From: Propionibacteriaceae bacterium
Lineage (GTDB): Bacteria; Actinomycetota; Actinomycetes; Propionibacteriales; Propionibacteriaceae
NCBI GenBank assembly: GCA_003158895.1
Contig: PMLO01000215.1
Location: 2,204-28,333, forward strand
DNA length: 26,130 nucleotides
Direction: 5' to 3'
Numbering within the stretch: the first letter of the stretch is position 1; each line of letters opens with the position of its first letter. The translations under genes were made by a program, and so were the position numbers. The notes beneath the pieces were generated by a model, which saw nothing but the letters and a program-made list of their open reading frames with translations, was not told the DNA's origin and did no database searches. Positions 14,382 to 22,034 of the stretch are shown here, piece by piece.

Positions 14382-14776
14382 GGACCGAGTGGAAGATCTT
14401 CGCTCCCATCGCCGTCTTCTTCCTCGTCGTCGGGGTCATCTACGGATTCTTCACCAAGATGAGCGAACCGATCGGCGTCGTGGCCCTGCTTCTCGCCGGC
14501 GCGACCTGCAGCATCATCGCCGTCTACCTCGCCATCACCAGCCGCAAGATCGATCGGCCCGAGGATCGGGCGGACGGGGAGATCGCCGAAGGCGCCGGCG
14601 AACTGGGCTTCTTCCCTGCCAGCAGCATCTGGCCCCTGTGGACCGCAGCGACGATGGTTCTCATCGTGCTCGGCCCCGTGTTCGGGTGGTGGATCTCGCT
14701 CATCGGTCTCGGCGTGGGGATCTGGTCGCTGACCGGGTGGGTGTACGAGTACTACCGCGGTGACTACAAGCACTGA
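14378..14776 (+). CDS. ctaF: Cytochrome c oxidase subunit IV (CtaF), actinobacterial type
   Basis: 132-residue small subunit found in actinobacterial aa3 oxidases. Four hydrophobic helices are visible (about 8-25, 33-53, 84-100 and 105-120), with a polar loop containing KIDRPEDRADGEI, the motif ELGFFPASSIWP, and a C-terminal WVYEYYRGDYKH. GTG 14378 overlaps the ctaD stop and has GGAGG 8 nt upstream. It is the last gene of the operon, followed within 15 bp by a strong hairpin. The small subunit is structural; no catalytic role is expected. Confidence 0.93.
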   Translation: MRTEWKIFAPIAVFFLVVGVIYGFFTKMSEPIGVVALLLAGATCSIIAVYLAITSRKIDRPEDRADGEIAEGAGELGFFPASSIWPLWTAATMVLIVLGPVFGWWISLIGLGVGIWSLTGWVYEYYRGDYKH

Positions 14777-14789
14777 ACTCGACAGACGA

Positions 14790-14819
14790 AACGCGCTGGG
14801 CCACAAGGCCCAGCGCGTT
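14790..14819. terminator. Strong bidirectional hairpin between ctaF and the GH16 gene
   Basis: Perfect 13-bp arms, aacgcgctgggcc (14790-14802) and ggcccagcgcgtt (14807-14819), around the tetraloop ACAA. It lies between two convergent genes. No long T-run follows in either direction, as is common for actinobacterial terminators. Confidence 0.75.
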
Positions 14820-14842
14820 CGTGTGTGATCAGACGGTCAGGA

Positions 14843-16795
14843 TCAGTGGCCGAAGGTCAGCCAGTTGAGGTTGACGTAGTCGCTCGGCTGGCCGCTGGTG
14901 AACGTGATGTAGACGTTGTGCACGCCAGTGACCCTTGTCATGTTGGCAGGGACCGTCTGCCAGCTCTGCCAGCCGCCGGTGTTGGCGATGGCGAAGGTGC
15001 CGATCGGAGTGCTGTCGAGGGAGTCCAGCCTGACCTCGACGAGACCGCTTGCACCACCACTGGCACCCGATGCGACTCGGGCCACGAACTGGCTTGCCGG
15101 CATCGATCCGAAATCCACGCCCTTATAGAGGGCCCAGTCGTTGTTCGCGATCCCCGTGAGGTTCAGGCCGCCGCCGGCATCGGTGGTGGTCTGCGTGAGG
15201 GTGCCCGACTGGGAGTCGTACGACTCCGCCTCGATCCGGCCGTACGCATCGCGCCCGGTCGGTGACGTAGTCGTTGTCGTCGCGGTGGGGGTGGGCGTCA
15301 CCGTCGGCGTGGCGGTGATTGTGGGTGGGTTGGTGCTCGTCGCCGCGCCCCCGAAGGTCAGCCAGTTGAGGGCGACGTAGTCGCTCGGCTGCCCGCTGGT
15401 GAACGTGATGTAGACGTTGTGCACGCCTGTGGTCCCTGAGATGTTCGCAGGAATCGTCTGCCAGCTCTGCCAGCCACCGGTGTTGGCGATCGCGAAGGTG
15501 CCGATCGGAGCGGCACTGAGGGAGTCCAGCCTCACCTCGACGAGACCGCTTGCGCCACCGGTCGCGCCCGACGCGACTCGGGCCACGAACTGGGTCGCCG
15601 GTGCGGAACCGAAGTCCACGCCCTTGTAGAGGGCCCAGTCGTTGTTCGCGATCCCTGCGATGTCCTGGCCCCCGCCGGTATCGGTGGTGGCTTGGGTGAG
15701 GACACCCGACTGCGAGTCGTACGACTCCGCCTCGATCCGGCCGTACGCGTCACGCGCGCCGGGTGTCGTCGGTGTCGTGGTAACGGTCGGGGTCGGGGTC
15801 ACGGTGGGTGTGGTGGTGACCGTGGGTGTCGGGGTCACTGTGGGTGTGGCCGTCCCGGTCGGAGGCGTTGTGCTCCCGCCCTTCTGGGACACCGAGACGT
15901 AGTCGATGAGCATCGGCTTGCCGGACGCGGTCTGGGCCGTGGGAACCCACTGGCCGAAGGCCCCCGGGAACTCGCCACCGAGGGCGACGTCGTAGATGAC
16001 GAAGAAGCCGTGGTGCAGCGCGTTCGCCCACGTGGTGGCGTCCACCTGCGCGGAGGTCACCGTGTGGACGAGGACGTCGTCGGTGTAGAAGCGCAACTGC
16101 TCGGGGCTCGTGCTGCGGTCCAGCTCCATCGCGTACGTATGGAAGGCCGAGATGTCGGTGGAGATCACGGGGCCACTGGAGAGGCCCGACTTCTCGTTGC
16201 AGGGGCCACCGTCGATGTAGCCGCAGTGGAGCGTCGACCAGATCGCGTCCATGCCGTTGACGTTCTCCATGATGTCGATCTCGCCGACACCCGGCCAGTT
16301 CGTCGCCGCGACGGCGCGAGCGGCATCGCCGAGCATCCAGAACGCCGGCCAGTAGCCGGCTGCCGTGGCGCCGGAGACGTCGGGCAGCTTCAGCCGGGAC
16401 TCGACCCTGAGGACGCCGCCGACAGGAGCTGCGAAGTCCGTCCTGGCCGACTCGACGCGACCCGAGGTCCAGTTCCCCGCGGAGTCACGGACTGCGGTGA
16501 TCGCGAGGTTGCCGGAGCCATCCAGCCCGACGTTGGCGGGGCTGTCAGTCTCGGCCTCGACCTCGCCGGTGCCCCAGTTCCAGGCACCTCCGGCATAGCT
16601 GTGACCGAGGTCGTACTGCCACTGGGAACGGTCGAGCGACGTACCGGCGGCTCCGGTGAAGTCGTCGCGCCACACGGTGGACCAGCCGGCGGGAGTCTCG
16701 GCCTTGGCGGGCGCGAGGAAGACCGTCCCCGCTACGGCGAGGGCGAGGCCGACGGCGAAGAATCGCGCCGCTCGGCGATAGGGGGTGCTGGGCAT
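14843..16795 (-). CDS. Secreted GH16 glycoside hydrolase with two CBM6 modules
   Basis: 650 residues. A Sec signal peptide (RRAARFF then a hydrophobic core) is cut near AKA32|E33. The GH16 beta-jelly-roll catalytic domain spans about 33-305, with active-site motif GEIDIMEN (nucleophile Glu172, acid/base Glu177). Two cysteines in LHCGYIDGGPCNE may pair. A Thr/Pro-rich linker follows, then CBM6 number one (about 358-487), another Thr/Pro linker, and CBM6 number two to the C-terminus. Likely cuts beta-1,3- or beta-1,3-1,4-glucans, or a related galactan; the substrate cannot be fixed from sequence. ATG 16795 has a perfect AAGGAGGT at 8 nt. It is a single-gene unit inside the respiratory region, with its own candidate promoter and a dyad near the start. 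Confidence 0.92.
   Translation of the reverse strand: MPSTPYRRAARFFAVGLALAVAGTVFLAPAKAETPAGWSTVWRDDFTGAAGTSLDRSQWQYDLGHSYAGGAWNWGTGEVEAETDSPANVGLDGSGNLAITAVRDSAGNWTSGRVESARTDFAAPVGGVLRVESRLKLPDVSGATAAGYWPAFWMLGDAARAVAATNWPGVGEIDIMENVNGMDAIWSTLHCGYIDGGPCNEKSGLSSGPVISTDISAFHTYAMELDRSTSPEQLRFYTDDVLVHTVTSAQVDATTWANALHHGFFVIYDVALGGEFPGAFGQWVPTAQTASGKPMLIDYVSVSQKGGSTTPPTGTATPTVTPTPTVTTTPTVTPTPTVTTTPTTPGARDAYGRIEAESYDSQSGVLTQATTDTGGGQDIAGIANNDWALYKGVDFGSAPATQFVARVASGATGGASGLVEVRLDSLSAAPIGTFAIANTGGWQSWQTIPANISGTTGVHNVYITFTSGQPSDYVALNWLTFGGAATSTNPPTITATPTVTPTPTATTTTTSPTGRDAYGRIEAESYDSQSGTLTQTTTDAGGGLNLTGIANNDWALYKGVDFGSMPASQFVARVASGASGGASGLVEVRLDSLDSTPIGTFAIANTGGWQSWQTVPANMTRVTGVHNVYITFTSGQPSDYVNLNWLTFGH
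14850..15752. repeat. Direct duplication of the CBM6-encoding segment (offset 501 bp)
   Basis: About 400 bp at 14850-15251 recurs at 15351-15752 with a constant 501-bp (167-codon) offset and no insertions or deletions. By eye the two encoded modules differ at about 19 of 134 residues. The segment between them codes for the Thr/Pro linker. Confidence 0.85.
15765..15852. repeat. Short-period Thr/Pro linker repeats
   Basis: Repeats of gggtgtcggggtcac-like and gggtgtggtggt-like units encode the minus-strand linker TPTVTPTPTVTTTP. A shorter version lies near 15263-15330. These are flexible O-glycosylation-type linkers of secreted glycosidases, not a CRISPR array. Confidence 0.7.
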
Positions 16796-16803
16796 ATGGG
16801 GGT

Positions 16804-16811
16804 ACCTCCTT
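16804..16811 (-). promoter_or_regulatory. Perfect Shine-Dalgarno site for the GH16 gene
   Basis: AAGGAGGT on the minus strand, 8 nt before ATG 16795. It is the strongest ribosome site in the window and rejects the longer in-frame start at 16849. Confidence 0.8.
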
Positions 16812-16838
16812 GAGGCCCGGGGTGGGGGCCAAACAGAC

Positions 16839-16870
16839 CGACTCATCATTGAGTCGATCCGTTCACAGTA
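16839..16870 (-). promoter_or_regulatory. Candidate promoter and operator dyad for the GH16 gene
   Basis: TACTGT on the minus strand (16870-16865) is a possible -10. GTGACA at 16895-16890 could be a -35, though the 19-bp spacing is long. The 7-bp arms cgactca (16839-16845) and tgagtcg (16850-16856) with a 4-bp spacer lie where transcription would start. That is a typical place for a repressor site. Confidence 0.35.
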
Positions 16871-16883
16871 CGTGCGGCCCTCG

Positions 16884-16902
16884 ACCCCCTGTCACCGGGG
16901 GT
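16884..16902 (-). terminator. Weak hairpin after guaB1
   Basis: Arms accccc and gggggt around a 7-nt loop lie about 35-50 bp past the guaB1 stop. It may end the ctaE-to-guaB1 transcript, but it overlaps the candidate GH16 -35 and lacks a T-run. Confidence 0.3.
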
Positions 16903-16936
16903 GCACGTTCTCCCTAACCACGCCACAGATGGAGCC

Positions 16937-18394
16937 TCACCAGCTGGCGTGCAGCGGCCTGCCTTCGTCGTACCCGGCAGACGACTGCACACCCACGACG
17001 GCCTGCTCGTGGTACTGGTCGAGCGTGCGGGCGCCCGCGTAGGTGCAGGCGGAACGTACGCCGGAGGTGATCCAGTCGAGCAGGTCCTCGACGCCTGGAC
17101 GATCGGGGTCGAGATACATCCGCGAGCTCGAGATGCCCTCCTCGAACAGCGCTTTGCGGGCGCGGTCGAACGCCGAGTCCTCACGCGTACGGCTCCGTAC
17201 AGCGCGAGCGCTCGCCATGCCGAACGACTCCTTGTACTGACGGCCCTGGTGGTCGCTCAGCAGGGGACCGGTCGACTCGTACGTGCCGGCGAACCACGAG
17301 CCGATCATGACACTCCCCGCGCCGGCCGCGAGTGCCAAGGCCACGTCTCGTGGGTACCTGACGCCGCCGTCCGCCCAGACCGACTTGCCCAGGGCTGCCG
17401 CCGCCCGCGCACACTCGAGGACGGCGCTGAACTGGGGCCGGCCGACACCGGTCTGCATCCGCGTCGTGCACATCGCGCCTGGGCCGACGCCGACCTTGAG
17501 GACGTCCGCACCGGCTTGGACCAGGTCGTCCACGGCGCGGGCCGTGACGACGTTCCCGGCGACGACGACGACGCGCCTGCCTGTGTCCGCCTCGAAGGCG
17601 TCACGGGCCTCCCTGACGGCGCCGATGGCCGTGATCATCCGCTCCTGGTGGCCGTGGGCGGTGTCGACCACGAGGACGTCCGCTCCCGCGTCGAGCAACC
17701 GGCGTGCCCGAGCGGCCACATCGCCGTTGATGCCGATGGCCGTTCCGACCATGAGTCGACCGTTCGGGTCGAGTGCTGGGGCGTACATCGACGACCGCAG
17801 CGCTCCCTTGCTCGTCATGAGCCCCACCAGCGACCCGTCGTCGTCAGTGACCAGTGCGACTTTCTGGTGGTGTGCGGACAGCCGGTCGAAGACCTCCGCC
17901 GGCGTCGCACCTGCCCCGACCATCGTGAGGTCGGTCGTCATGACCTCCTGGACCTGCGTGAACCGGTCGACGCCCTCGAACTCGGCGGGCGAGACGATGC
18001 CGACGGGATGGTTGCCCTCGACGACCACCGCCACACCGTGCGCCCGCTTGGGGAGGAGCGCCATCGCGTCGCCGACCGTCGAGCCGACGGCGACGCGGAT
18101 CGGCGTCTCGACGACCGGGTGCGCGCCCTTGACCTTGGCGATCTGGGCGGCGACCACGTCGGTGGGGATGTCCTGGGGGAGGATCGCGATGCCGCCCCGG
18201 CGCGCCATCGTCTCCGCCATGCGGCGCCCGCTGATCGCCGTCATGTTGGCCACGACGATGGGAAGGGGGGTGGCCAGGCCGTCGGTGCTCGTGAGGTCGA
18301 CCTCGGTCCGCGAGGACACGCTGGACCGGTTCGGCGTCATGAACACGTCGTTGTACGTGAGGTCGTACTCGGGCTTGCCGTCAAGGAATCGCAC
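16937..18394 (-). CDS. guaB1: GuaB1 family IMP dehydrogenase-related protein (probable GMP reductase)
   Basis: 485-residue TIM-barrel protein of the actinobacterial GuaB1 branch. A CBS pair is inserted at about 97-205. The catalytic loop is GVGPGAMCTTRM with Cys309, followed by GVGRPQFSAV and the glycine-rich GGVRYPRDVALALAAGA. Mycobacterial GuaB1 has been shown to act as a GMP reductase (GMP to IMP) rather than an IMP dehydrogenase; activity here is inferred by family. Start: GTG 18394 gives VRFLDGKPEYDLTYNDVF, which matches family N-termini, and AGGA lies 8 nt upstream; ATG 18403 is possible. Nearby frame extension reaches the HAD stop. It is the last gene of the ctaE-qcr-HAD-guaB1 run. Confidence 0.9.
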   Translation of the reverse strand: MRFLDGKPEYDLTYNDVFMTPNRSSVSSRTEVDLTSTDGLATPLPIVVANMTAISGRRMAETMARRGGIAILPQDIPTDVVAAQIAKVKGAHPVVETPIRVAVGSTVGDAMALLPKRAHGVAVVVEGNHPVGIVSPAEFEGVDRFTQVQEVMTTDLTMVGAGATPAEVFDRLSAHHQKVALVTDDDGSLVGLMTSKGALRSSMYAPALDPNGRLMVGTAIGINGDVAARARRLLDAGADVLVVDTAHGHQERMITAIGAVREARDAFEADTGRRVVVVAGNVVTARAVDDLVQAGADVLKVGVGPGAMCTTRMQTGVGRPQFSAVLECARAAAALGKSVWADGGVRYPRDVALALAAGAGSVMIGSWFAGTYESTGPLLSDHQGRQYKESFGMASARAVRSRTREDSAFDRARKALFEEGISSSRMYLDPDRPGVEDLLDWITSGVRSACTYAGARTLDQYHEQAVVGVQSSAGYDEGRPLHASW

Positions 18395-18430
18395 GGCGGA
18401 CATCCTGCCACGAGGCGCCCGGTGGGGCAC

Positions 18431-19270
18431 TTACGCCGCGGTCCAACCTCGTTCGGTCCAGACGCTGTCGGGCAGGAGCTCGTCGACACGGTCGACCATG
18501 TACGTGGGCCTCCGATGCGCCGGCAGGGCCTCCGCCTCCAGGCTCGTCGAGTCGCCCGTCAGCACGAGGCAGGACGCCATCCCGGCGTCCACGGCCATCG
18601 CCACGTCGGTCATGAGGCGATCTCCGACCATCAGGCAGTCGGCCGGGGCCACATCAAGCCCGCGGAGCGCCTCCTCGACCATGATCGGGTCGGGCTTGCC
18701 GAAGCTCGCGACCTTCGTCGTGCCCGTGCACGCCTCGATGGCCGCGGTGATCGCCGCGCAGTCCGGCTCACCACGGCCACCAGGGAACGGGCAGTACTTG
18801 TCGGGGTTCGTCTCGACGAGCTCCGCCCGCCGGTGGAACCAGATGGCGTCGAAAGCGATCTGGAGCTTCCGGTAGTCGAAGTGCCGGTCGTACGAGCTGA
18901 TGACGATGTCGATGCGCGACGGGTCGTCGCTGGTCTCGATCCCCGCGGCCTCCAGTGCGCGGCGCAGCGGATCCTCCGCGATGGGGAAGACCACCGCGCC
19001 CGGACGGTGGTCCTGGAGCCAGCGCACGGTCGTCACGACCGTGTTGGCGATGTCGTCCACGTCCGTCGGCAGCCCGAGCTTCGTGAGCTTCGCCGCGTAC
19101 ATGTCGGGGTCGCGTGTCGGGTTGTTCGACAGGAACCGTACGGGGATCTCGCGCCGGCGCAACTCGGTGACGAGCCTGGCGGCCCCGGGCAGCAGGTCAT
19201 CGCCCAGATAGATCGTCCCGTCCATGTCGAACACGTACGCCTCGTACAGGCGGGTCGGGCGAAGCGCCAT
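18431..19270 (-). CDS. HAD superfamily (type IIA, NagD-like) phosphatase
   Basis: 279-residue cytosolic phosphatase. Motif I is FDMDGTIYLG (nucleophile Asp15, Asp17). Motif II is FLSNNPTRD. Lys192 lies in SFGKPDPIM, and motif IV is GDRLMTDVAMA (Asp217, Asp222). The large C2 cap between motifs II and III marks type IIA (NagD, phosphoglycolate or nucleotide phosphatase types). The substrate is not evident. Its ATG at 19270 shares one base with the qcrB stop (TGATG), which suggests coupled translation. guaB1 follows after a 36-bp gap, so a nucleotide or phosphoglycolate substrate is conceivable; this is only inference. Confidence 0.85.
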   Translation of the reverse strand: MALRPTRLYEAYVFDMDGTIYLGDDLLPGAARLVTELRRREIPVRFLSNNPTRDPDMYAAKLTKLGLPTDVDDIANTVVTTVRWLQDHRPGAVVFPIAEDPLRRALEAAGIETSDDPSRIDIVISSYDRHFDYRKLQIAFDAIWFHRRAELVETNPDKYCPFPGGRGEPDCAAITAAIEACTGTTKVASFGKPDPIMVEEALRGLDVAPADCLMVGDRLMTDVAMAVDAGMASCLVLTGDSTSLEAEALPAHRRPTYMVDRVDELLPDSVWTERGWTAA

Positions 19271-20976
19271 CAGTGCTGCGAGACCGCCTTGTGCTCGTCG
19301 GACGCCTCGACCTCGTGCGCCTCGTCACCGTGGCTGTGGGCCGCGGCGATCTCGTCGGCGCTCGGCTTGGCGAGGTTGGCTCGGAAGAACCAGTCCCGAA
19401 CTCTAGCGCGACGCTTCGTGACCTGTGCAGGCATCGGAACACCGTTCTCGTCGACGGCGGCCGTCGGCTCGAGCGACGGGTACTCGGCGTGCTGCGTGAG
19501 TGTGTACGCCTCGTCTGTCGGGATCGGCATGTGGTCCTCGTAGTACCCCCCGTCCGGGGTCCGCACGATGACGCCCGACTCGGCGCCGTGGAGGACGCGG
19601 TCCTGGTCATTGCGCTGGAGCGACATGCACGCCCGCCGGGTGATGATGAACGCCAGGACCGGCGCCACCCAGACGGCGAAGCGCATCGCCCACGTGATCG
19701 CGTTGAGGCTCCCCCCGAACGTGTTCGCGAGGATGTCGTTGCCACCGGCGATCCAGAACATCGCGTACCAGGTGATGCCGGCGACGCCGAAGGACGTACG
19801 CGTCGGTGCGTTGCGCGGCCGGTCGAGCAGGTGGTGCTCGGACTTGTCGCCGGTGATCCAGGCCTCGATGAACGGGTAAGCCGCCAGTCCGCCGAAGAGC
19901 AGGCCGAGCATGCCGACGCCGGGGAGGAAGATCTGCCACGACCACGTCGTGTGGCCCAGATGCCACTCGATCGGCGGGAAGATGCGGATCGCGCCTTCGA
20001 CGAAGCCCATGTACCAGTCGGGCTGGGAACCGGCGGTGATCTGGTTCGGGGTGTACGGGCCGAACTTCCACACCGGGTTGATCGAGAGGAACGTGCCCAT
20101 GAGCACGGTCACCCCGAACACGATGAAGAAGAAGCCGCCGGCCTTGGCCATGTACACGGGGAACAGCGGGTAGCCGACGACGTTCTTCTCGGTACGGCCG
20201 GGGCCGGGGTACTGGGTGTGCTTGTGGTAGACGACCAGCGCCAAGTGGGCACCGATCAGGGCGAGCAGCAGGCCGGGCACCAAGAGGATGTGCACCATGT
20301 AGAGCCGCGGCACGATGATCGTGCCCGGAAACTCCCCGCCGAAGACCAGGAACTCGGCCCACGTACCGATGATCGGGATCGAACGGATGAGGCCGTCGAC
20401 GAAGCGGAGGCCGGTGCCGGAGAGCAGGTCGTCCGGCAGCGAGTAGCCGGCGAAGCCCTCGATCAGCGCCATCGACAGCAGGCCGATGCCGATGAGCCAG
20501 TTGATCTCACGCGGCTTGCGGAACGCGCCGGTGAAGAAGATGCGGAGCATGTGTACGGTCGCCGCGGCGACGAACAGCATGGCGGCCCAGTGGTGGACCT
20601 GACGCACAAGCAGGCCGCCACGTACGTCGAACGACAACGTCAGCGTCGACTGGTACGCCTCGGACATCGGCAGCCCGCGCAGCAGCTGGTACGTGCCCTG
20701 GTACTCGACCTCGGCCATCGACGGCTTGAACCAGATCGTCAGGAAGACGCCCGTGAGCAGCAGGATGATGAACGAGTAGAGGGCGATCTCACCGAGCAGG
20801 AACGACCAGTGGTCGGGGAACACCTTACGGAGGTTGCCCTTGCTGAGCTTCGCGAGGCCGACACGATCGTCGAGCCAGCCCGCCGGGCCGCCGAGTCCGG
20901 CAAGGGGCTTCTTGCCCTCTGGTGTCGCGACATCGAGGGCCGGTGAGTCCGAGGAGACCGTGGTGGGCTTCGCCAT
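19270..20976 (-). CDS. qcrB: Cytochrome bc1 complex cytochrome b subunit (QcrB)
   Basis: 568-residue membrane subunit that oxidises menaquinol. The heme b histidine pairs are in HHWAAMLFVAAATVHMLR and in VHILLVPGLLLALIGAH. The Qo-site motif is PDWY, the actinobacterial form of PEWY. About eight or nine helices precede a long hydrophilic C-terminal tail rich in charged residues. The start ATG 20976 shares one base with the qcrA stop (TGATG). QcrB is the target of imidazopyridine-type inhibitors in mycobacteria. It forms the bc1 module with QcrA and QcrC. Confidence 0.97.
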   Translation of the reverse strand: MAKPTTVSSDSPALDVATPEGKKPLAGLGGPAGWLDDRVGLAKLSKGNLRKVFPDHWSFLLGEIALYSFIILLLTGVFLTIWFKPSMAEVEYQGTYQLLRGLPMSEAYQSTLTLSFDVRGGLLVRQVHHWAAMLFVAAATVHMLRIFFTGAFRKPREINWLIGIGLLSMALIEGFAGYSLPDDLLSGTGLRFVDGLIRSIPIIGTWAEFLVFGGEFPGTIIVPRLYMVHILLVPGLLLALIGAHLALVVYHKHTQYPGPGRTEKNVVGYPLFPVYMAKAGGFFFIVFGVTVLMGTFLSINPVWKFGPYTPNQITAGSQPDWYMGFVEGAIRIFPPIEWHLGHTTWSWQIFLPGVGMLGLLFGGLAAYPFIEAWITGDKSEHHLLDRPRNAPTRTSFGVAGITWYAMFWIAGGNDILANTFGGSLNAITWAMRFAVWVAPVLAFIITRRACMSLQRNDQDRVLHGAESGVIVRTPDGGYYEDHMPIPTDEAYTLTQHAEYPSLEPTAAVDENGVPMPAQVTKRRARVRDWFFRANLAKPSADEIAAAHSHGDEAHEVEASDEHKAVSQH

Positions 20977-22034
20977 CAGTTGTCTCCGTTCTGGTAGTCG
21001 TGCGTGGAGTCGCGTTCAAAGTAGCTCGGCCCTACAGGAACGGTGAATCCGCTGCGCGCGACCAGGTAGCCCTCGGAATCGGTCGTGATCGGCAGCTGCG
21101 GCAGCGAACGAGCCGCCGGGCCGAACACCACGACGCCCGAGTTGCCCAGGTCGAAGGTCGACTGGTGGCACGGGCAGAGCAGGTGGTGGGTCTGGTGCTC
21201 CCACAGGCTGATCGGGCAGCCGACGTGGGTGCAGATCTTGGAGTAGCAGAGGATCCCGTCGACCTGCCAGTCCTTGCGGGACTGGGGGATCTTGATGGTG
21301 TTCGGGTCCATCCGCACGATGATGATCGCGGCCTTGGCGGTCGCGGCGGCCTTCGCGGCCGGGTCGTTGTTGAGGTCCTGGATGTTCTCCGGCGCCGCGT
21401 TGACGAGCTCGCCGACGACCATGTCGACCGCCTTGATCCGGCGGTACGTGACGTCGGTGACCAGGTGCACGCCTTCGGCCCAGATCGTCGTCTCGATCGT
21501 CGCGGCGCGCATGCCCGGCCCGGGCCAGGGGCCCATGTCGAGCAGCGTGACCAGCGCCGGTAGCGCGAGCGAGGGGAGGGCGATCTTGAGCGTCGTACTG
21601 ATCAGCTTGCGCCGCGGCAGGTCGCTCTGGGTGATGCCCTCGTGGACCTCGTCGAGCGCCTGTTCGCGATCCTCGGCGGTGGAGCCGGCGGGGTGACGCT
21701 CCTCGCTGATCTCGTGGTCGCCCATGATGAGCCTGGCCCACTGGACCGCGCCGATCCCCACGAGCAGGATCGCGACGCCGCCGAGGAGCCCCAACCAGAA
21801 GTTCTGCGCCTGAGCATGAAGCCCCGCGAACTGTATGGCCCAGGTCTTCGGCACGAAGAAGTAGACGACGATGAAGCCCAGGGCGAGCAGCGGTACGGCG
21901 CCGAAACAGGCGGCGATCTGACGTTCCGCCCGGCGCGAGGCAGCAGGGTCGACGTCGACCCAGCGCTCGACGTGTTCGGGGATCCCCGGGTCAGGCACGG
22001 GGTGGCTGCGTGTGACCTCCACCTCTGAGCTCAT
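20976..22034 (-). CDS. qcrA: Cytochrome bc1 complex Rieske iron-sulfur subunit (QcrA)
   Basis: 352 residues. The actinobacterial form has an extended N-terminus with three membrane helices (about 42-61, 79-100 and 148-167). The Rieske [2Fe-2S] ligands are Cys268 and His270 in CTHVGC, and Cys287 and His290 in CPCHQS; Cys273 and Cys289 form the structural disulfide. The start ATG 22034 overlaps the qcrC stop (ATGA) and its stop overlaps the qcrB start. It passes electrons from menaquinol at QcrB to QcrC. An insertion rich in Ala (NDPAAKAAATAKAA) precedes the cluster region. Confidence 0.96.
   Translation of the reverse strand: MSSEVEVTRSHPVPDPGIPEHVERWVDVDPAASRRAERQIAACFGAVPLLALGFIVVYFFVPKTWAIQFAGLHAQAQNFWLGLLGGVAILLVGIGAVQWARLIMGDHEISEERHPAGSTAEDREQALDEVHEGITQSDLPRRKLISTTLKIALPSLALPALVTLLDMGPWPGPGMRAATIETTIWAEGVHLVTDVTYRRIKAVDMVVGELVNAAPENIQDLNNDPAAKAAATAKAAIIIVRMDPNTIKIPQSRKDWQVDGILCYSKICTHVGCPISLWEHQTHHLLCPCHQSTFDLGNSGVVVFGPAARSLPQLPITTDSEGYLVARSGFTVPVGPSYFERDSTHDYQNGDN

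Noticed and set aside
15263..15852. CRISPR-like short repeats
   Set aside because: The repeats are in frame, have no unique spacers of constant length and encode Thr/Pro linkers of the GH16 protein.
16796..16849. Longer start of the GH16 protein at 16849
   Set aside because: It would place residues before the signal peptide and ignore the perfect AAGGAGGT site 8 nt before ATG 16795.
16901..19543. Very long open frame on the plus strand (about 880 codons) opposite guaB1, HAD and the qcrB end
   Set aside because: It is antisense to three genes with clear family motifs, has low-complexity Arg/Asp/Gly/Val-rich composition and no recognisable domain. High G+C makes such shadow frames common.
19270..20976. 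PDWY instead of PEWY in QcrB as a novel Qo site
   Set aside because: This form is known from actinobacterial cytochrome b and is not unusual here.
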